Notes under the pieces: generated by a model
Told to the model about the DNA's origin: nothing
The model's input: the letters and a program-made list of their open reading frames with translations, nothing else
The model's database searches: none
Shown: positions 42,746-49,615 of the stretch, one piece after another
How positions within the stretch are numbered: the first letter of the stretch is position 1
Layout: each line of letters starts with the position of its first letter
Made by a program: the position numbers and the translations under genes
Assembly (NCBI GenBank): GCA_001829715.1
Contig: MICC01000071.1
Span: forward strand, 1-49,615
Direction: 5' to 3'
Length of the DNA: 49,615 nt
From: Sulfurimonas sp. RIFOXYB12_FULL_35_9
GTDB taxonomy: Bacteria; Campylobacterota; Campylobacteria; Campylobacterales; Sulfurimonadaceae

Positions 42746-43803
42746 ATCGAATTTATAAAGTATTTTCCGAAAGCTTCTGCCATCTTAGGCGGTACGGCAT
42801 TACCGATTTGTTTTGCCACTCTTTGGATGCTAGCATCAAAAAAAATGTAATTCTCAGGAAAGGATTGCAACAAAGCCCCTTCTCTTAACGAAATAGCTCT
42901 ATCTTGTTCCGGATGTCCATATCTGCCTGTAGAATAACTAAAAAATTTCGTTGTTAATGTCGGGGCAGGTTTTTCCCAACACATCCTTCCATATACATCT
43001 TTGTGACCTTCAAAATTTTTATGACATTCTAAAATTAACGAATCATCCCACTCAGTTCTACTACCCCCGTTTTTACTTGTAGAACGAATTCTTTGCATAT
43101 TTATATCTTTTAAATTAGATGATGTGTGGTTATGTATAGACGGGTGAGATTCTCCTGCTTTTATTGGTAAAATATTTTTAATAACATCACCTACTGTTTT
43201 ATATGACTTTGTAACACCGTCATATTCACCTTCGGGTATTTGTACTTTACTTTCTTTTGAAGCAAGGACTACAAATCTTTTTCTATTTTGCGGAACACCG
43301 TAGTTTTTTGCATTGACAATTCCCGTAGCAACAGAAAACTCCTCATCTTTTAAAGTTTTTAAAAAATATTTTAAATTATCAGGTTCAAGATTGGCAAGTC
43401 CTGCAACATTTTCCATAAAAACGAAGTCGGGTTTTGTCTCTTTTACTAAATCTGCAAAGTAAGTTATCAGTGTTCTTCTATGGTCTGTTTTGTCGTTACG
43501 GTTTTTATTTTTGAGTGAAAAGGGTTGGCAAGGCGCACAGCCTGCAAGTAAAAATTTTTCTTTATTTGTTTTTCTTGCTGTTTTACTTCCTACAAGGTTG
43601 TATATGTCTTTTTTAGTGATTGATTCTACTTTTTTGTCAAAGTATTGAACTTTTAATCCGTTTTTTCGGATATTGTTTTCTTCATATACTTTCTTTAGTG
43701 ATATGTCAATGTCAAATCCGGCAATTACATCTATTCCTGCATCGAGCAATCCTCTCGTTACTCCACCTGCTCCACAAAATAAATCTATTGCTTTAATTTT
43801 CAT
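42742..43803 (-). CDS. dcm: DNA (cytosine-5-)-methyltransferase
   Basis: 353-residue C5 methyltransferase. Motif I DLFCGAGGVTRGL (residues 7-19), motif IV GCAPCQPFSLKN with the catalytic cysteine, motif VI FVFMENVAGL, motif VIII QNRKRFVVLAS, and motifs IX-X RSTSKNGGSRTEW...LTTKF and QIGNAVPPKMAEAFG are all visible, so it should be active. It methylates cytosine in an unknown target sequence, presumably protecting host DNA from the Vsr-like effector. A clear AGGAG ribosome binding site lies before the ATG. It is convergent with the receiver-like gene and divergent from the small HTH gene, with operator-like repeats between. Confidence 0.93.
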   Translation of the reverse strand: MKIKAIDLFCGAGGVTRGLLDAGIDVIAGFDIDISLKKVYEENNIRKNGLKVQYFDKKVESITKKDIYNLVGSKTARKTNKEKFLLAGCAPCQPFSLKNKNRNDKTDHRRTLITYFADLVKETKPDFVFMENVAGLANLEPDNLKYFLKTLKDEEFSVATGIVNAKNYGVPQNRKRFVVLASKESKVQIPEGEYDGVTKSYKTVGDVIKNILPIKAGESHPSIHNHTSSNLKDINMQRIRSTSKNGGSRTEWDDSLILECHKNFEGHKDVYGRMCWEKPAPTLTTKFFSYSTGRYGHPEQDRAISLREGALLQSFPENYIFFDASIQRVAKQIGNAVPPKMAEAFGKYFINSI

Positions 43804-43821
43804 TAAAAAACTCCTAGCGTA

Positions 43822-43840
43822 TTGGTAATCATTTTACCAA
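43822..43840. promoter_or_regulatory. Inverted repeat TTGGTAA-N5-TTACCAA upstream of dcm
   Basis: Perfect seven-base arms at 43822-43828 and 43834-43840, 19 bases upstream of the dcm start on its sense strand. It could be an operator for dcm or a leader hairpin in its mRNA. Confidence 0.5.
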
Positions 43841-43853
43841 AAATTAGATTAAT

Positions 43854-43903
43854 GATAGCTTATATTAAGCTATCATGTTATAATATAGCTCTATTAAAGC
43901 TAT
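43854..43903. promoter_or_regulatory. Two copies of operator ATAGCT-N7-AGCTAT flanking a TATAAT
   Basis: ATAGCT at 43855-43860 with AGCTAT at 43868-43873, and again ATAGCT at 43885-43890 with AGCTAT at 43898-43903. Both have the same seven-base gap and lie 30 bases apart, three helical turns. The first copy extends to nine-base arms (43854-43874). A TATAAT at 43879-43884 lies between them, upstream of the HTH gene. This is the layout of an autoregulated promoter with paired dimer sites; the small HTH protein is the obvious ligand. Confidence 0.68.
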
Positions 43904-43912
43904 TGGATTAAA

Positions 43913-44158
43913 TTGAACGATAAAGAATTCAGAGAAAAATTAAGAGATTTAGATCTTACTATTACAGAATTTGCAAAGACCTGTGGTGTAGGATATTCAA
44001 CCGCAAAAGACTGGAAAAGTACCCCTAAATGGGTTCCATTATTGCTTGATTATATTCATATTACACAAAAGATGAACATCAATCATAAAGATGGTGAGCA
44101 GCTAATGGCAAAGCTTCAAGCACTTAACGATATTAAAAAAATTATGGCTGATATATAG
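43913..44158 (+). CDS. Small HTH regulator (controller-like) divergent from dcm
   Basis: 81-residue protein starting at TTG 43913 behind a GGA element. LDLTITEFAKTCGVGYSTAKDWKSTPKWVPLLLDYI reads as an XRE/lambda-Cro-like helix-turn-helix with the recognition helix near YSTAKDW. The C-terminal 35 residues are helical and may dimerise. It is divergent from dcm and preceded by two identical operator repeats, so it probably regulates itself and the methyltransferase, as C proteins do in type II restriction-modification systems. Its stop directly abuts the end of the convergent tniQ. Confidence 0.65.
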   Translation: MNDKEFREKLRDLDLTITEFAKTCGVGYSTAKDWKSTPKWVPLLLDYIHITQKMNINHKDGEQLMAKLQALNDIKKIMADI

Positions 44159-45331
44159 CTATATTTGTTTATAGATCTTGACAAATTTTTTATTAATAGT
44201 TGAATGACACCCAACAACTTCCGCCACACTCTCTTGAGTCACTTTTTCATCTATTCTTTTTAAATATTTTATGGCTCCTGTAACTTCACTCTCACTAATC
44301 TCTCTACCGACAGTATTTTGCATGGGAACAATGTCACTTATTGTCTTTTCATACCAAAACGGTATATCTTGAAATTCATGTACAAAATCTCTATGTGTTA
44401 GATTATTATCTTGTGTAAATTTTTGAAGATTATGAGGGAAGTCTTGAAATATATGATATATCATCGTAGTTAAAAATAAGTCTTTATATATCGGTCCACT
44501 TTTTTTGGAATTATAATGCTCTAACTTTTTACATAATTTGGTATATTCATTAAGCATTGAAAAATTATCTAGTTTGATATTTTTTTGTCTATTTATAAGG
44601 TATCTAAGGTGTGAGTATGCTTGAAAAATAACTAAAGAGTTTACTTTCTCATTGCCAATGCAAAAATAACCATTAGTTAGTCCATTCTGAAACCATTGTA
44701 TAGCTTCTAGCCCTTTATGATATTCATCTGAAATTTTTACAGAACTTGTTAGTCTTAAATCTCTTTCACATTTGTGACAAAAAACTACTTTGTCTTTGAC
44801 AGGCATTTTTCTTAATCTAACTCTTTCATAGCACACTCCACACCTATCTTGCAAATATATTTTATGTATAGGGCATGCATTGAAAAATAGATAACGCCAC
44901 TCTTTTCTAAAGAACGGATATTCATCTTCTGCCAAGCACTTTGGACAATACATCAATCCAAAATGAGTTCTTTTGTCTACAAGCTTCCTGATTTGTGCCG
45001 GTGGATATAGACAATCATTACAGGTAAAAAGATAACCCTCTTCACTTCGTAGTGAAAGGTCTTGAATAGTTGTGATATCTATGTTGCTTTTTTTGGCAAT
45101 AATATCCCAAAGTGTTGGGTTATATTGAAAATCTATATCTGTTCTAGTCAGAGCGGGACCCTCATGTCTTATAAAATGGCTAAAAAAATTATTTAATGTC
45201 ATACCGTGAGCAAATGCGACTCGCGTAAGCCATGAACTAAGCAGTTCATTTTTTTGCGGCTTTGGTGTTATGAGAAAGTTATAATCTTCTACCCAATTAG
45301 CATCTCGTATGTACTTAGATTTAGGTGACAT
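44159..45331 (-). CDS. tniQ: TniQ/TnsD family target-site selector
   Basis: 390 residues. The N-terminal NELLSSWLTRVAFAHGMTLNNFFSHF is the TniQ signature. Zinc-binding pairs follow: C104/C107, C129/C132, then C153/H156, C164/C167 and C185/C188. TniQ/TnsD proteins bind a specific chromosomal site and recruit TnsC. The length is shorter than Tn7 TnsD (about 508) and like TniQ of other Tn7-like elements; the C-terminal half (about 200-390) includes a possible helix-turn-helix near VTQESVAEVVGCHSTINKKF. One base separates it from the tnsC stop, so it is the fourth gene of the tnsABC operon. Confidence 0.85.
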   Translation of the reverse strand: MSPKSKYIRDANWVEDYNFLITPKPQKNELLSSWLTRVAFAHGMTLNNFFSHFIRHEGPALTRTDIDFQYNPTLWDIIAKKSNIDITTIQDLSLRSEEGYLFTCNDCLYPPAQIRKLVDKRTHFGLMYCPKCLAEDEYPFFRKEWRYLFFNACPIHKIYLQDRCGVCYERVRLRKMPVKDKVVFCHKCERDLRLTSSVKISDEYHKGLEAIQWFQNGLTNGYFCIGNEKVNSLVIFQAYSHLRYLINRQKNIKLDNFSMLNEYTKLCKKLEHYNSKKSGPIYKDLFLTTMIYHIFQDFPHNLQKFTQDNNLTHRDFVHEFQDIPFWYEKTISDIVPMQNTVGREISESEVTGAIKYLKRIDEKVTQESVAEVVGCHSTINKKFVKIYKQI

Positions 45332-45332
45332 G

Positions 45333-46229
45333 TCATTTTAGGGTAGGTAGATATTTTATATCTTCCAAAGTGATTTTTTCTCTACCTGATTTGATGGCTT
45401 TTGTGGCAGCTTTTTTTAGTAGTCGTACGGTCTTGCCTATTAAACCTTCTGATTCATAATAAAGTTTATTTATTATCTCTTCATTCTCTGCAAGGTTAGA
45501 TGCCTCTTTAAGTGGTAAACACGTTTCGTATGTCGCTACAAAAGACCTGAATTTTTTGCCGTTACTCCACATAGGTAGTTCAATAGATGGAAATCTAGAG
45601 TTTGTCTCACCTCTTATAGAAAGTGCAGAATGGGCTTCAAATGTACCTGCTAGAATAATGTTAAGTGAGAGCTGATTGCTAAGTTGTTTTAATACATCTA
45701 CAAAACTTCTTTGTTTATTAAGATTACCGGTTAATGCACTGTGTATCTCATCTACTAAAATCATTTTTGTATTTAGCTTATCAAGGTAATGACTTACTAG
45801 CCTTGCTTTTTCTATGACTTTTTCATTTCGCTTATGTGGCACACATAGCTCATCTAGTATACGGCTATATAGTTTTCCTTCATCAGGTGAAGTTGGAGCT
45901 TGAAGATAGATAATCGGAATTTCATGTATCATCTCTTCTTCGTCATTTATATGATCAAACTGAAGTCTGTGCATGTCATAAAACTTTTTTAGAATTGCCG
46001 TTTTACCGTTGTTATAGTGACTATATATTAATAAGCCTTCGGGACGCAGCTGAGTTGGTTCATTAAATTTGTCCTCAAGTATTTCAAGCAAAGTCATTGC
46101 TGCACCGTAACCAATCCATTTGTCTTGATTGCAATACTCAATTCTCTCTTTTTCGCTTTTGCTTAAATACTCTCTGGCTTCCTCAGTTAATCTTCTATCT
46201 TTCATTTTAACTAACAGGATAGTATTCAT
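45333..46229 (-). CDS. tnsC: TnsC/TniB-type AAA+ transposition regulator
   Basis: 298 residues from the chosen start; the frame opens at 46250, and ATG codons at 46229 and 46205 are alternatives. I prefer 46229 because GAGG and GGA lie upstream. Walker A reads YSHYNNGKTA, with the first glycine of GxxxxGKT replaced by serine; Walker B is MILVDEIHSAL, and sensor 1 region is NIILAGTFEAH. TnsC forms ATP-bound filaments that link target selectors to the TnsAB transposase. It is much shorter than Tn7 TnsC (555 residues), closer to TniB and to TnsC of CRISPR-associated elements. Overlaps the end of tnsB. Confidence 0.83.
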   Translation of the reverse strand: MNTILLVKMKDRRLTEEAREYLSKSEKERIEYCNQDKWIGYGAAMTLLEILEDKFNEPTQLRPEGLLIYSHYNNGKTAILKKFYDMHRLQFDHINDEEEMIHEIPIIYLQAPTSPDEGKLYSRILDELCVPHKRNEKVIEKARLVSHYLDKLNTKMILVDEIHSALTGNLNKQRSFVDVLKQLSNQLSLNIILAGTFEAHSALSIRGETNSRFPSIELPMWSNGKKFRSFVATYETCLPLKEASNLAENEEIINKLYYESEGLIGKTVRLLKKAATKAIKSGREKITLEDIKYLPTLK

Positions 46230-48084
46230 ATCCGTCCTCATCATCTTCAATTAGCTCTTTATTATTGACATTAAGAACAATATCGCTTTTTAGGATTTTA
46301 GATTCATAATCCATTGTTTTTTGCATATGCTTTTTGGAACTTTTTTGTCTGCGTACGGTTTTTTGCTCTCTTTTAGCTTTTTCAGAGTATTCAAAAAGCC
46401 GATTATACGCTTGAAAAATATCATGTTGCTCTAGCTCTCTGCCGGTAACCTCTTTTTTAGCTTCGGCTATAGATTTTCTGAGCTCCTTAATATTCATAGC
46501 AGGTCTGCGAATATCAGCGTAAGGAACTTCTATGTAATTATCTATGTCAGAATCATATAAATATATCTTGCTGATATCTCTTGGGTCTCGTCTGCACAAT
46601 ACATTGTTAGATTTTAAATTTTTATTGAGTTTTTTATACTCTGCGGGTATTATCCACTTTCGAAGAGTTTCTGAAAAATAGGTGATGTAGTCAATTGTAA
46701 TGCCATTTTTTTGTACTGTACGTTCAGATGCCGGCAAAAGTGCCATTCTTAGTTTAAGTGTATCAGATGGAACGGTCGGTAAAAAAGGTATGGTACCGTC
46801 TCCCACGCCTAGTATACCCTGATATAGTTTTTCTTCTGGAGTCATATGAATAGTACCGTGAACTGTTTTATGATAAATATTGATAATAAAATCCGTATAC
46901 CACTGTTCAAGTTCACTTATCGTCATTATTGCATTTTTGGCTGAGTCGTAAGTCCCTTTTTTCTCAACACTTGAAAAGGTGGTGCCCGGAATTAGATGAG
47001 TTTTTTTCATTGAAATGCCTACCAATCTTTCAATTATCCCACCAAAATGACTTCTTGCAACTGGGCGATATATGTCTTTTATTCTGTATTCACTGCAAAA
47101 TTTTTGTAAGCTTATACTTCTAAATTCTTTAGCATTGTCCATACTCACGGCACGTGGTAGACCAAATACGGGCCATTCTCCGGCTACATTATACATTTTA
47201 AGTAAATCATCTTTTGGAAGTATCGCATTAAGAAGAGCTTGCCCGACACTAAAATAACTAGGAGCCTCAAGAGATATATAAAACCCATAAACCATACGAC
47301 TGTATACGTCTATTGCAACCGTAATATATGGTCTCCCTATCTCTTCCCTTGTTTCTTCATCAACTAGTATTACATCAACTTTCGTATGGTCAATTTGTAT
47401 GACGTCAAGTGGCATTTTTACTTCAGGGTATTGACCTGGCATACCTCTTGTATCTTTAACACTTACTCCTTTGCGATTTTTGGCCACTATTTTTGGATTA
47501 AGAATGTTAATCCTATTTCTAATAGTGTTTTTATTTGGAACTTCTAAATTTAGATTGTTGCACTTCTCAACTATTTTCATGTATATGATTGATAGAGGGT
47601 ATTGTTGTTTAGTTAGATAAAACTCATCTATTGCGGATTCTATAATCGCCTCGACAGATTTATCCAAACGGTTTTTCCCTTTAGCGCCACAGTTTTTATA
47701 TGCAGGACTGAGTGAGCTAACTGTATTAAAGGTTTCATAGGCATCTAGCCATCTGTATAATGTAGCGACTCCTTTTTTGTGTATTTTTGCAACAGTTTTT
47801 ACATCTTTGGCAGTTCTTTTTTCCAAAGTCAATAAAGGTTCTATGATTTTATATTTCTCTAAAGCTTTCTCAAAATCTTTATCGCTTATATCTACTAATT
47901 CTTTGGACTGCTCATGAGCATTTCTTGGCTCTTTTATTAGCGTACTTACCTTAACGACCTTTTCATTGAACGGTTTTTTAGTAAGTTTTATAAGCACTTC
48001 ATCTAAAGACGGATATCCTTTTATTTGATACTCTTCTTCATTATAAAAGATGTTAGTTCCAATTTTAAATTGAATTACTGCCAT
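46207..48084 (-). CDS. tnsB: TnsB/TniA-type DDE transposase
   Basis: 625 residues. The N-terminal region has HTH units (e.g. AKDVKTVAKIHKKGVATLYRWL, residues 92-113). The rve/RNase H-like core carries the DDE triad: D232 in VIQIDHTKV, D316 in AVSMDNAKEF and E352 in FGGIIERLVG. A Mu-type beta-barrel and a C-terminal helical tail follow (about 450-625), the tail being charged (KREQKTVRRQKSSKKHMQKT) and likely to contact TnsC. It binds the element ends and makes the 3' strand transfers. Overlaps tnsA by 10 bp and tnsC by about 23 bp. Confidence 0.9.
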   Translation of the reverse strand: MAVIQFKIGTNIFYNEEEYQIKGYPSLDEVLIKLTKKPFNEKVVKVSTLIKEPRNAHEQSKELVDISDKDFEKALEKYKIIEPLLTLEKRTAKDVKTVAKIHKKGVATLYRWLDAYETFNTVSSLSPAYKNCGAKGKNRLDKSVEAIIESAIDEFYLTKQQYPLSIIYMKIVEKCNNLNLEVPNKNTIRNRINILNPKIVAKNRKGVSVKDTRGMPGQYPEVKMPLDVIQIDHTKVDVILVDEETREEIGRPYITVAIDVYSRMVYGFYISLEAPSYFSVGQALLNAILPKDDLLKMYNVAGEWPVFGLPRAVSMDNAKEFRSISLQKFCSEYRIKDIYRPVARSHFGGIIERLVGISMKKTHLIPGTTFSSVEKKGTYDSAKNAIMTISELEQWYTDFIINIYHKTVHGTIHMTPEEKLYQGILGVGDGTIPFLPTVPSDTLKLRMALLPASERTVQKNGITIDYITYFSETLRKWIIPAEYKKLNKNLKSNNVLCRRDPRDISKIYLYDSDIDNYIEVPYADIRRPAMNIKELRKSIAEAKKEVTGRELEQHDIFQAYNRLFEYSEKAKREQKTVRRQKSSKKHMQKTMDYESKILKSDIVLNVNNKELIEDDEDGYEYYPVS

Positions 48085-48755
48085 TTTTCATCTCTTATTA
48101 TTGAATTCATATTTAACTCTTTTTCTAAATCTGTAGATAGTTCTCCATTAGCAACAAGTCCCCAAATAGCGTTTGAAACTAGCATGTATTCGTTTAGATT
48201 GGTGCTTATATTTTTAGCAACGTCAATCGCTTTTGTTGGAGCTTTTGACAAGATATACTTGATTTTAGAATCAAACTTGTTTTCTCTTGGCTGTGTTTTA
48301 TATCTATAAAGAAAATCTAGATTGAATATGTATGTTTCAGAATGGAAAAGTTCCGTATATACTAAGAAGTCCATATCCATATTGTTAGCAGCTATAGTTG
48401 CGGCTTTGAATTTTTTCTCATAATATTCTTTATTCTTTTCTTTGTTTAGATCACTGGTATATTTTGCTTCGACAATAGTATTTCGACGGTTAGGACCATC
48501 ATGCATTTTTATAAAGCAATCAGCATGATAAGGTTTTTCTTTTCCATCTACCGTAATGGTTATTTGAGGCTGTTCTAGATATAACTCTACTTCATCATCA
48601 AACTCAAGTGTTAAAAAGAGTTCGGATTCTAGTTTTGATTCAAATGGAATTGATTTGTTATTTTTTACACTTGGGAAGTGACCAGTAATAGATCGATAGT
48701 TTTTTTGAAGTTTGCGTTGAACAAATTGAATAGGTTCTTTTTGTAAATTATTCAT
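48075..48755 (-). CDS. tnsA: TnsA endonuclease (5' strand cleavage)
   Basis: 226 residues from ATG 48755 (an in-frame ATG at 48773 would add six). The TnsA N-terminal nuclease domain is visible: PFESKLESELFLTLEFDDEVELYLEQP, YHADCFIKM and IVEAKYTSDL give the E, D, E-x-K active site; using numbering from 48773 these are E49, D85, E102 and K104. The C-terminal domain (about 150-232) fits the TnsC-binding winged-helix part. With TnsA the element should move by cut-and-paste. A TATACT on the minus strand (48768-48763) lies eight bases before the ATG, a reason to prefer the shorter start. Confidence 0.87.
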   Translation of the reverse strand: MNNLQKEPIQFVQRKLQKNYRSITGHFPSVKNNKSIPFESKLESELFLTLEFDDEVELYLEQPQITITVDGKEKPYHADCFIKMHDGPNRRNTIVEAKYTSDLNKEKNKEYYEKKFKAATIAANNMDMDFLVYTELFHSETYIFNLDFLYRYKTQPRENKFDSKIKYILSKAPTKAIDVAKNISTNLNEYMLVSNAIWGLVANGELSTDLEKELNMNSIIRDEKWQ

Positions 48756-48806
48756 AGTACACAAGTATACCATATGAAAATAAATCTGCGTATTATCGTT
48801 ATATAC

Positions 48807-48915
48807 TATTACAATTATTTTTTTTGATGTAGTTATTACTTGATAATAAATATTACTGTTACAAAATTAGTTGTCTGAGATATTTATTTTAATAAAAAGA
48901 TAAATGTATGTTACA
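48807..48915 (-). repeat. Three TGTAAYA repeats, candidate TnsB sites at the right transposon end
   Basis: On the minus strand, TGTAACATA starts at 48915, TGTAACAGTA at 48863 and TGTAATAGTA at 48813, spaced 52 and 50 bases. They face the same way, lie just outside tnsA, and the outermost begins with the 5'-TGT expected of Tn7-family ends. The DNA is very AT-rich, so chance cannot be excluded. The whole 48774-49087 gap otherwise contains no gene; it also has a CACTAT/ATAGTG inverted repeat at 48924-48942. Confidence 0.45.
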
Positions 48916-49087
48916 TATTTACTCACTATCAAATATATAGTGGTGTATATAAGGAACAAAATTAAGAATATAATGCATAATATTATATGCTAAAGCAACT
49001 GATTAAAGGAATCTTTAAGAAGTTTTCAAGTGCAAAGCAAGTACAATTCCGAAACTTTTTGGAAATATTGATAATGGAGGAATGTTA

Positions 49088-49279
49088 GTGAATATTACAA
49101 GAGAAAATTTATTAGATAGTTTTAAGAACCTTGCTGAGGAAATAAAAAAAGTACCTACTAAGAGTTCTTATTGGAAACACGAAGATGAAATCCTTAAAAA
49201 AAGTATGGAAGTTAGACATAAAGAGTCCTTGTCTATCAGAATGAGTGAGCAGAAGTATCATAAAGCTTTTTCTTTATAA
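49088..49279 (+). CDS. Small charged protein of unknown function
   Basis: 63 residues from GTG 49088, chosen because a GGAGG at 49076-49080 is correctly spaced for it and too close for the ATG at 49082. The product is hydrophilic and helical (ITRENLLDSFKNLAEEIKKVPTKSSYW), with no family I recognise. It is the first gene outside the transposition operon and 11 bases ahead of the next ORF, so the two may form an operon, for example a small toxin-antitoxin-like or defence pair. That is a guess from size and spacing. Confidence 0.5.
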   Translation: MNITRENLLDSFKNLAEEIKKVPTKSSYWKHEDEILKKSMEVRHKESLSIRMSEQKYHKAFSL

Positions 49280-49290
49280 GAGAAAAAATA

Positions 49291-49615
49291 TTGGATACAC
49301 CATATGGAATATTTGAATATAACACAAATAACTTTTGCTCATATATAGCTTACCAAACTGACACGTCGCTAAGTGATATAAAACATAAAGCTCAAATAAC
49401 ATACTTAGATAATTTTCTTACAGGGTTAATATCGAAAGATAATAAGATAATATTTATTTACGAAAATGAATATATAGATAAACACTATTTGGAAGATTAT
49501 TCTGCATATTATGTTACATGTTTTAAGCCATATAGAAAAACTTCTTCTAGGGTTCATTTTTTTAAAGTAGAAAGTAAAGATCTTGATTATAAAGTAGAAT
49601 TTAAAAAAGCACTTA
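49291..49615 (+). CDS. Unknown protein, 3' end cut by the window edge
   Basis: A frame from TTG 49291, with AAGAGA upstream as ribosome binding site, stays open to the last base (108 codons) and continues outside the window. It reads TPYGIFEYNTNNFCSYIAYQ, then IFIYENEYIDKHYLEDYSAYYVTCF and SRVHFFKVESKDLDYKVEFK, an alpha/beta-looking protein of AT-rich codon use similar to the cargo genes. No family is recognised. Closely linked to the 63-residue gene before it. Confidence 0.45.
   Translation, partial: MDTPYGIFEYNTNNFCSYIAYQTDTSLSDIKHKAQITYLDNFLTGLISKDNKIIFIYENEYIDKHYLEDYSAYYVTCFKPYRKTSSRVHFFKVESKDLDYKVEFKKAL

Larger units (their letters stand above)
35905..48915. mobile_element. Tn7-like transposon (tnsABC-tniQ plus separate tnsE-like gene) with restriction-like cargo
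   Basis: The block has tnsA, tnsB, tnsC and tniQ/tnsD packed on the minus strand at the right, a tnsE-like gene on the plus strand at the left, and vsr, a dual-GHKL ATPase, a receiver-like protein, dcm and an HTH regulator between. The right border is placed tentatively at 48915, where the outermost of three TGTAAYA repeats begins. The left border is placed between mnmG and tnsE, but no matching repeats or 5-bp target duplication are visible there, so it is uncertain. All core tns genes are intact with active-site residues present. Confidence 0.7.

Noticed and set aside
43854..44158. CRISPR array or guide-RNA locus near tniQ
   Set aside because: The repeats here are only two copies of a short palindrome, with no spacer-repeat pattern, and no cas gene is present; a CRISPR-associated transposon is not supported.
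48025..48309. 94-codon plus-strand frame across the tnsA/tnsB junction
   Set aside because: Antisense to both genes; hydrophobic composition arises from complementing lysine/glutamate codons.
1..49615. tRNA or rRNA genes, including one serving as attachment site for the Tn7-like element
   Set aside because: I saw no cloverleaf-like sequence or rRNA segment in the window, including the gaps around 35.9 kb and 48.8 kb.

Overview
The window reads as a chromosome segment of an AT-rich, microaerobic or facultatively anaerobic member of the Campylobacterota, most like Sulfurimonas or a relative. The basis is gene content and order: a ccoNOQP operon followed by DUF4006 and FixH-like genes, the AddA/AddB recombination nuclease, rplM-rpsI, a four-subunit porCDAB pyruvate:ferredoxin oxidoreductase, a CheB without a receiver domain, luxS, and MnmG/MnmD. 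I made no database comparison, so the genus is an inference.

Layout. 1-4945: cbb3 cytochrome oxidase cluster (ccoN, ccoO, ccoQ, ccoP, a DUF4006 protein, a 29-residue membrane peptide, a TPM-like protein, a FixH-like protein). 4948-15367: addB and addA, separated by about 5 kb of accessory genes: a DUF4143 ATPase, a Septu-like ATPase/HNH pair, a DUF1016 nuclease and a VF530 protein. 15459-19168: NlpC/P60 hydrolase, rplM, rpsI, a peptide-binding protein and a HAD phosphatase. 19292-22445: porCDAB. 22690-27045 (minus strand): a NIT-PAS-PAS-GGDEF-EAL sensor, CheB and CheR. 27234-28551: luxS and two small unknown genes. 28552-30050: a gene-poor stretch ending in a BrnT/BrnA toxin-antitoxin pair. 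30114-35904: mnmD, recQ, ribE, a Sel1-repeat protein and mnmG.

From mnmG to about 48.9 kb lies a Tn7-like transposon. On the minus strand, reading inward from the right, are tnsA, tnsB, tnsC and tniQ/tnsD. A tnsE-like gene sits alone at the opposite end, next to mnmG. Between tniQ and tnsE is a cargo cassette: a Vsr-like nuclease, a 990-residue protein with two GHKL ATPase domains (MutL/MORC-like at the N terminus, histidine-kinase-like at the C terminus), a receiver-like protein, a convergent C5-cytosine methyltransferase and a divergent small HTH regulator with two copies of one operator. I read this cassette as a modification-dependent or signalling-controlled restriction system. It is the strongest candidate here for an incompletely described system.

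How the parts relate. The housekeeping genes describe respiration with a high-affinity oxidase, ferredoxin-linked pyruvate (or reductive TCA) metabolism, chemotaxis and c-di-GMP signalling, and recombinational repair. The accessory genes are placed between or beside these core operons and are nearly all anti-phage, toxin-antitoxin or transposition functions. Several genes (addB, brnT, vsr) have a -10 hexamer exactly six bases before the start codon and no Shine-Dalgarno sequence, which suggests leaderless mRNAs. The last 0.5 kb holds two unrecognised ORFs, one cut by the window edge.
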